Position numbers and translations under genes: made by a program
From: an uncultured Selenomonadales bacterium
Lineage (GTDB): Bacteria > Bacillota > Negativicutes > Selenomonadales > Selenomonadaceae
Direction of reading: 5' to 3'
Length of the DNA stretch: 8,179 nt
Assembly: GCA_937877545.1 (NCBI GenBank)
Contig: CALFJE010000035.1
Location: forward strand, 1 to 8,179
Shown here: in pieces, positions 4,414 through 8,179 of the stretch
How the letters are laid out: the number at the start of each line of letters is the position of its first letter
Position numbering within the stretch: position 1 is the first letter of the stretch
The notes under the pieces: model-generated
Seen by the model: only the letters and a program-made list of their open reading frames with translations
Told to the model about the DNA's origin: nothing
Databases searched by the model: none

Positions 4414-6465
4414 TTATCGCGTAAAGCCGAGCTTGCGTTCGTGCTTATATTTTTTTTCAACGTTCACGTCGAAATCCTCAACCTCAAAGCGCGTCAAATC
4501 TTCCTTGGTGACAATTTCGTCCTCGCGCTTCTTGACGATACGCTGAGCCTGCTTAAGCCACGCCTGCTCAAGGAGCGTCCGCACAAATCGCCCGTTGCCG
4601 AAATTTTTTTTCTTGGCGACGCGCTTAAACAACTTCCTGCAATGCGCCGCAACCTCGTCGGAAATGTCAAAGCCGCGCCGCTTAGCCATGAGCTTAAAAA
4701 TATCCGTCAACTCGTCGGGCGTGTAATCGGGAAACTCCACGTGGAACGCAATGCGACTGCGCAAGCCCTCGTTGCGGTCAAGGAACTCCTTCATCTTGTC
4801 GGGGTAGCCCGCGAAGATAACAATCACGTCGTCGCGGTGATTCTCCATCTCCTGCACAATCGTATTCAACGCCTCGTCGCCAAAAGTCGCGTGCTCGCCG
4901 TCCGACAAGCTGTAAGCCTCGTCGATAAACAAAACTCCGCCGTGCGCCTCGCGAAATTTGGCGCGAACAGCCTTAGCCGTCCAGCCCACGTACTTTGCCA
5001 CCAAATCCGCCCGACCGCACTCCACGAATCGTCCCGTCTGCAAAACTCCGTCCCGCGCCAATATCTGCGAAAACAATCGCGCTACCGTCGTTTTTGCCGT
5101 GCCGGGGTTGCCCGTGAAACTCATATGCAACGCCACGTTTTGCTTGTTCAGATTCATGTCCTGCCGCATTTTCTCGACGCGGTGCGCCGCGATTATCTGC
5201 TCGATAAGTGCTTTCTGCTCGACCAAACCAATCATCTCGCGAAAATCGCTGTAGGCGTCATTAACCTTTTCCTCGCTCTTGACCGTCAACCTGTCGACCT
5301 CGCGATAGGCGGGGTAAGTTTTATTCTTCAAGGAGCTGTTAAAAAGTTTCTCGCGCAGATTGAAGATGTCGGACGCGCTGAACGTCAACTTGTCGCCCAT
5401 AGCCTCCAACAGCTCGGCGTCCGTGTAAAACGCCGCCTCCGTGTCGGCAAGCAACGACTTCAAATAAGCCAACGCCATATCGCGATTGCCCGCGCCCTCG
5501 TGCAACTCGATTATGTGAATGTCCTCCTGCAGCCGCGCTATCAGTTGCGGCGAAAAGCCCGGCTTGTCAGTCGTCTCGACGAATATGCAAAGCGTGTTGC
5601 GCTGATACCGCTTGACGGTCTCGGCTATGAAGTCGACGACCTCCTCATAGACGTGCGCAAATTGACCGTTCTTGACGCGCTCGCCGCCCAGCTCGATTAC
5701 GACCGTGCCGCCCGCCGCATTTTCCAATACGCGTTCAAAATCGCCCTCGTCGCAACAATTCTCCGTGATGTTCGTGATGATGTTGATTCGGCGGCTGACA
5801 ACGCGTTTGTTGGTGTAAAGCGCGGCGACCAGCAGATTCGACAGCGTAAAGGCGGCACTCGTCCTGCCCGCCAAGATTTTGTAGTGGACGGGTTGCCCGT
5901 AGAAATGATGAAGATTTTCCTGCGCGTAAATGCGGGCGAACTCCTCCTTAAACGTCGTGTCCGCCAAAAGCCCCGCCGCATCGCGCATTGCCGAGGCGTA
6001 AGTCAATCGCTTCACGGGGCAAATAATCTCGCTGAGCTTGAACGTTCGGCTGTCCAGACAGTCCAGCCCCAAATCCTGATTCACCTGATAAAAGTCGTAG
6101 TTGAAATTGTCGGTGTTGTTGGCGTTGTCGAAGATTTTGGCGAACTTCCGCGCAGTTATCTCCTCCAGAGCGTGAACGCTCACTTTGCCGATTCCGAATT
6201 CGTCATGTTCGGCGAAAAATTTTTCGAGGAGCTTGGACAACTTAACGCCCGTCAATTCCTTAAGGCTGTCGACCGCAATCAGCAACTGGAGGGCGTTTTT
6301 GCGCGCCCGATAAATCAGAATGCGAATGCCCTCGCCGTCAATGCCCTCGCTCAAAGCCGCGCTCAATTCGCTGAGTTGCGCCCGCGTAGCCCGCCGAGCC
6401 TCCGCCGAATTGTCGTTGACTTCCGCCTTGCCGGTGCAATTAACTTGGCACTTATAAAAAATCAT
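4414..6465 (-). CDS. AAA+ ATPase, CbxX/CfxQ (SpoVK-like) family, degenerate first AAA domain
   Basis: The 683-residue product is cytoplasmic by sequence, with no signal peptide. The C-terminal part (about 410-640) is a complete CbxX/CfxQ-type AAA+ domain. It has Walker A GNPGTAKT (452-459, Lys458), Walker B GGVLFIDEAYSL with Asp515 and Glu516, sensor-1 region VIVIFAGYPDKM, arginine finger EGLRSRI and sensor-2 GNGRFVR. An earlier segment (about 190-395) matches the same layout but has lost key residues: AGRTSAAFT (199-207) where Walker A should be, VVIEL (255-259) for Walker B, then a sensor-like FVETTDKPGFSPQLIARL and a helical lid. Residues 1-150 are not recognised. CbxX-family proteins are hexameric remodellers, e.g. 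Rubisco activase CbbX and SpoVK; the client here is unknown. The ATG at 6465 has GGAGG with 7 nt spacing and starts 19 bp after the nucleotidase stop, so the two are co-transcribed. A terminator follows. Confidence 0.9.
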   Translation of the reverse strand: MIFYKCQVNCTGKAEVNDNSAEARRATRAQLSELSAALSEGIDGEGIRILIYRARKNALQLLIAVDSLKELTGVKLSKLLEKFFAEHDEFGIGKVSVHALEEITARKFAKIFDNANNTDNFNYDFYQVNQDLGLDCLDSRTFKLSEIICPVKRLTYASAMRDAAGLLADTTFKEEFARIYAQENLHHFYGQPVHYKILAGRTSAAFTLSNLLVAALYTNKRVVSRRINIITNITENCCDEGDFERVLENAAGGTVVIELGGERVKNGQFAHVYEEVVDFIAETVKRYQRNTLCIFVETTDKPGFSPQLIARLQEDIHIIELHEGAGNRDMALAYLKSLLADTEAAFYTDAELLEAMGDKLTFSASDIFNLREKLFNSSLKNKTYPAYREVDRLTVKSEEKVNDAYSDFREMIGLVEQKALIEQIIAAHRVEKMRQDMNLNKQNVALHMSFTGNPGTAKTTVARLFSQILARDGVLQTGRFVECGRADLVAKYVGWTAKAVRAKFREAHGGVLFIDEAYSLSDGEHATFGDEALNTIVQEMENHRDDVIVIFAGYPDKMKEFLDRNEGLRSRIAFHVEFPDYTPDELTDIFKLMAKRRGFDISDEVAAHCRKLFKRVAKKKNFGNGRFVRTLLEQAWLKQAQRIVKKREDEIVTKEDLTRFEVEDFDVNVEKKYKHERKLGFTR

Positions 6466-6484
6466 ACGTTATCCTCCGTAAATT

Positions 6485-8014
6485 TTATTCCTCGTCGGGA
6501 ACCGGGACGTCGACCAGCCGAATAATGCGCCCGACCGCAATGTCCGGCATACCGACCGCGTTCAAGTAGTTAAGAAAGATTTCGTCGTAGTTGCCGCACT
6601 CTCTGATAATCTTCAAGTCCTTGAGCATGTCGAAGCCGTCGCCGCCTGCCGCTTGGAAGTTCGCCACTGCTATCGTATAAATTTTGTTCGGGTCAAGCGG
6701 TTGCCCGCCGATAAAAATGTCTGCAACGCGATGTTTGGGCGGTTTGGAAGGGTCATAGCTGAAAGTCATGCCGCTTACGCTGAGGAAGCCGCCGAACGAC
6801 GCGGGATAATATTCAACCGAATGCTCCAGCATCTCGCGAACCGCCGCGCCGGGAATTTCAACCGCACGTATCGTGTTGCCGAAGGGGAATATCGCCAAAA
6901 TGTCACGCCGCTTAACGTCGCCGGCAGGTAAGTCCGCACGCAATGTTCCGCCGTTGGCAATAGCCAAGTCGGTCTTCGCCGCCCAACGATAAGCGTCCGC
7001 CGTGAGGTTGCCCAATTCGGATTCGTTACGCCTCACCAACAGCCGATAGCTCGAAAGCTCCTTGTCGCTGTGAGCAACGACCTCGTCCAAAAGTTTTTCG
7101 GCTCTGTTGTTGACCTCGGCAAGCGTCGCAAGGATTTGCTTATCGGGGACGGGCGCAAGGGCTTTAACGTCGTCGGCGTCAAGAAGCTCGGCGCGTTTGG
7201 AAACGATTTTGTGATTCTCAACGTCAATGGTGGCGCGTCCCAAAAAGTGTTCGTAGCAACCCGTCTGGACAATCAGCGTATCCTTAATGCGAATGCCGTC
7301 GGCAAGGGCGGTGTGGCTGTGCCCGTCGACGATTAAATCAATGCCGTCGGTCTCGCGGGCAATGCGTTCGCTCGTGTACTCGGAGCTGGCGTCAACGCCC
7401 ATGTGCATAAGCGCGATTAAAACGTCGCACTTGGGGCGGAGCTTTTTAATCATCTCGTTCGCCGCGTCGACGGGATTTTGAAATTCAATCGTCGTGACGT
7501 TGCTCGGATTGGTCTTGTAAGCGCATTCGGGCGTAGACAAGCCGAACACGCCGACCTTAATGCCGTTGAGCTTAAAAATTTTGTAGGGCTTGAAGACGCG
7601 CTTGCCGTTACTGCGGCGGACAACATTGGCGTCGAGCAACGGGAAATTCAAACCTTTGGCGAGACGTTCCAACTTCGCGGAGCCGTAATTGAAGTCGTGA
7701 TTGCCGGCGGTCATGGCGTCGTAGCCCGCCGCGTTCAGCAGGGGAAGGATATTTTCGCCGTTGCTTATGTTGATGTTCGGCATGCCGTGTAAGGTGTCGC
7801 CGGCGTCGAGCCAAAGCGTGGCGGGATTTTTAGCCTTGACGGACTTAACCGCCGCCGCCAGCTCAGCCAAGCCGATACTCTGCCCGCCGTCGTCGGTGCT
7901 CTGAATGCGGCAATGCATGTCGTTGGTATGGAAGATGACAAGCTCCGCCGCCGCGCAGATTGCCGAATTCAAAAGGAACACGGCAACCAATACGCCCAAA
8001 AATTTCTTGAACAT
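6485..8014 (-). CDS. Secreted 5'-nucleotidase / UshA-type metallophosphoesterase
   Basis: This exported enzyme is expected to release phosphate from nucleotides or related sugar-nucleotide or cyclic substrates outside the inner membrane; the exact substrate cannot be read from sequence. A Sec signal peptide (residues 1-23, cleavage near AAA-E) leads directly into the metallophosphatase domain. It has HTNDMH with Asp32 and His34, DAGD with Asp73, GNHD with Asn105 and His106, then LMHMG and DGHSH. The C-terminal 5'-nucleotidase domain has RNESELGNLTADA, ANGGTLRADL, FPFGNT, the loop ASFGGFLSVSG and GGDGFDML, which supply the substrate-stacking region. At 509 residues it is close to the single-unit UshA size, with no sortase signal or repeats. 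The family normally has HTNDxHG; here Cys35 replaces that Gly. The ATG at 8014 has AGGAGGGG just upstream. It sits between an unknown gene and the AAA+ gene in one operon. Confidence 0.94.
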   Translation of the reverse strand: MFKKFLGVLVAVFLLNSAICAAAELVIFHTNDMHCRIQSTDDGGQSIGLAELAAAVKSVKAKNPATLWLDAGDTLHGMPNINISNGENILPLLNAAGYDAMTAGNHDFNYGSAKLERLAKGLNFPLLDANVVRRSNGKRVFKPYKIFKLNGIKVGVFGLSTPECAYKTNPSNVTTIEFQNPVDAANEMIKKLRPKCDVLIALMHMGVDASSEYTSERIARETDGIDLIVDGHSHTALADGIRIKDTLIVQTGCYEHFLGRATIDVENHKIVSKRAELLDADDVKALAPVPDKQILATLAEVNNRAEKLLDEVVAHSDKELSSYRLLVRRNESELGNLTADAYRWAAKTDLAIANGGTLRADLPAGDVKRRDILAIFPFGNTIRAVEIPGAAVREMLEHSVEYYPASFGGFLSVSGMTFSYDPSKPPKHRVADIFIGGQPLDPNKIYTIAVANFQAAGGDGFDMLKDLKIIRECGNYDEIFLNYLNAVGMPDIAVGRIIRLVDVPVPDEE

Positions 8015-8025
8015 AAAATCCCCTC

Positions 8026-8179
8026 CTAAATCCTAACGTAGCCCGCGCCGACTTCCAGAATTTTTACGGCGAAAGCCTCAAGCAACTGCGCGAAGTCCGC
8101 CGCCGTCCCGTCAAAGTCAACATCAAGCTCCAGGCTCGCGTTCAGCTTGCGGACAAAGGCGTCGTTCACGCCCGAAAGA
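8026..8179 (-). CDS. C-terminal part of an unrecognised protein (runs off the window)
   Basis: An open frame enters from the right edge and gives the last 50 residues of a protein, ending in EVGAGYVRI and a TAG at 8028-8026. The fragment is acidic and probably helical (LEAFAVKILEVG), with no motif I can name. The stop codon forms part of TAGGAGGGG, the ribosome binding site of the nucleotidase gene, and only 11 bp separate the two genes, so they are almost certainly translated from one mRNA. Confidence 0.7.
   Translation of the reverse strand, partial: LSGVNDAFVRKLNASLELDVDFDGTAADFAQLLEAFAVKILEVGAGYVRI

Noticed and set aside
4396..6525. 709-codon open frame on the plus strand, longer than the gene opposite it
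   Set aside because: It lies antisense to the AAA+ gene, whose minus-strand product has Walker A, Walker B, arginine finger and sensor motifs and a good ribosome binding site. The plus frame shows no recognisable motif and is an effect of G+C-rich codon use.
7946..8014. Possible lipoprotein signal (Cys20) in the nucleotidase leader
   Set aside because: The residues before Cys20 are S-A-I, and Ile at -1 does not fit a lipobox. Ala-Ala-Ala just after suits ordinary signal peptidase I cleavage.

Overview
The window looks like chromosomal DNA of a Firmicutes-type bacterium. Two things point there: strong GGAGG-type ribosome binding sites, and the conserved block PP2C phosphatase (Stp/PrpC), PASTA-domain Ser/Thr kinase (PrkC), ribosome-assembly GTPase (RsgA). 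The moderately high G+C, the signal-peptide proteins without sortase or lipobox signals, and a TonB-like Pro/Glu tail on the kinase make a diderm Firmicute (Negativicutes/Selenomonadales) my best guess. That placement is inference, because no rRNA or other taxonomic marker is present.

Left edge (1-232): a series of predicted hairpins ends in a rho-independent terminator, probably the 3' end of a structured RNA or of an upstream transcript. A near-consensus extended -10 promoter follows and starts the signalling operon.

Plus-strand operon (233-3758): stp, an unannotated 32-codon small ORF with its own Shine-Dalgarno, prkC, then rsgA. Stp and PrkC form an opposing phosphatase/kinase pair. In Bacillus subtilis the RsgA orthologue (CpgA) is a known PrkC/PrpC substrate, so the operon plausibly links envelope sensing to ribosome assembly. 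The 42 bp before rsgA are six tandem 7-bp repeats.

Minus-strand genes (3716-8179): the order of transcription runs right to left. A gene of unknown function (only its C-terminus is present) is followed 11 bp later by a secreted 5'-nucleotidase/UshA-family enzyme. After 19 bp comes a large tandem AAA+ protein of the CbxX/SpoVK type whose first ATPase domain looks dead, and then a terminator. A short secreted protein of unknown function follows, apparently with its own promoter set inside that terminator. Its 3' end overlaps the 3' end of rsgA by 43 bp.

Most of the window is ordinary housekeeping and accessory sequence. I did not find a clear new defence or mobile system. The items most worth a second look are the small ORF between stp and prkC, the kinase tail and its HCD catalytic motif, the structured left-edge RNA, the AAA+ protein with a degenerate first domain in an operon with a secreted nucleotidase, and the orphan secreted protein. 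No tRNA, rRNA, CRISPR array, insertion sequence or attachment site was seen.
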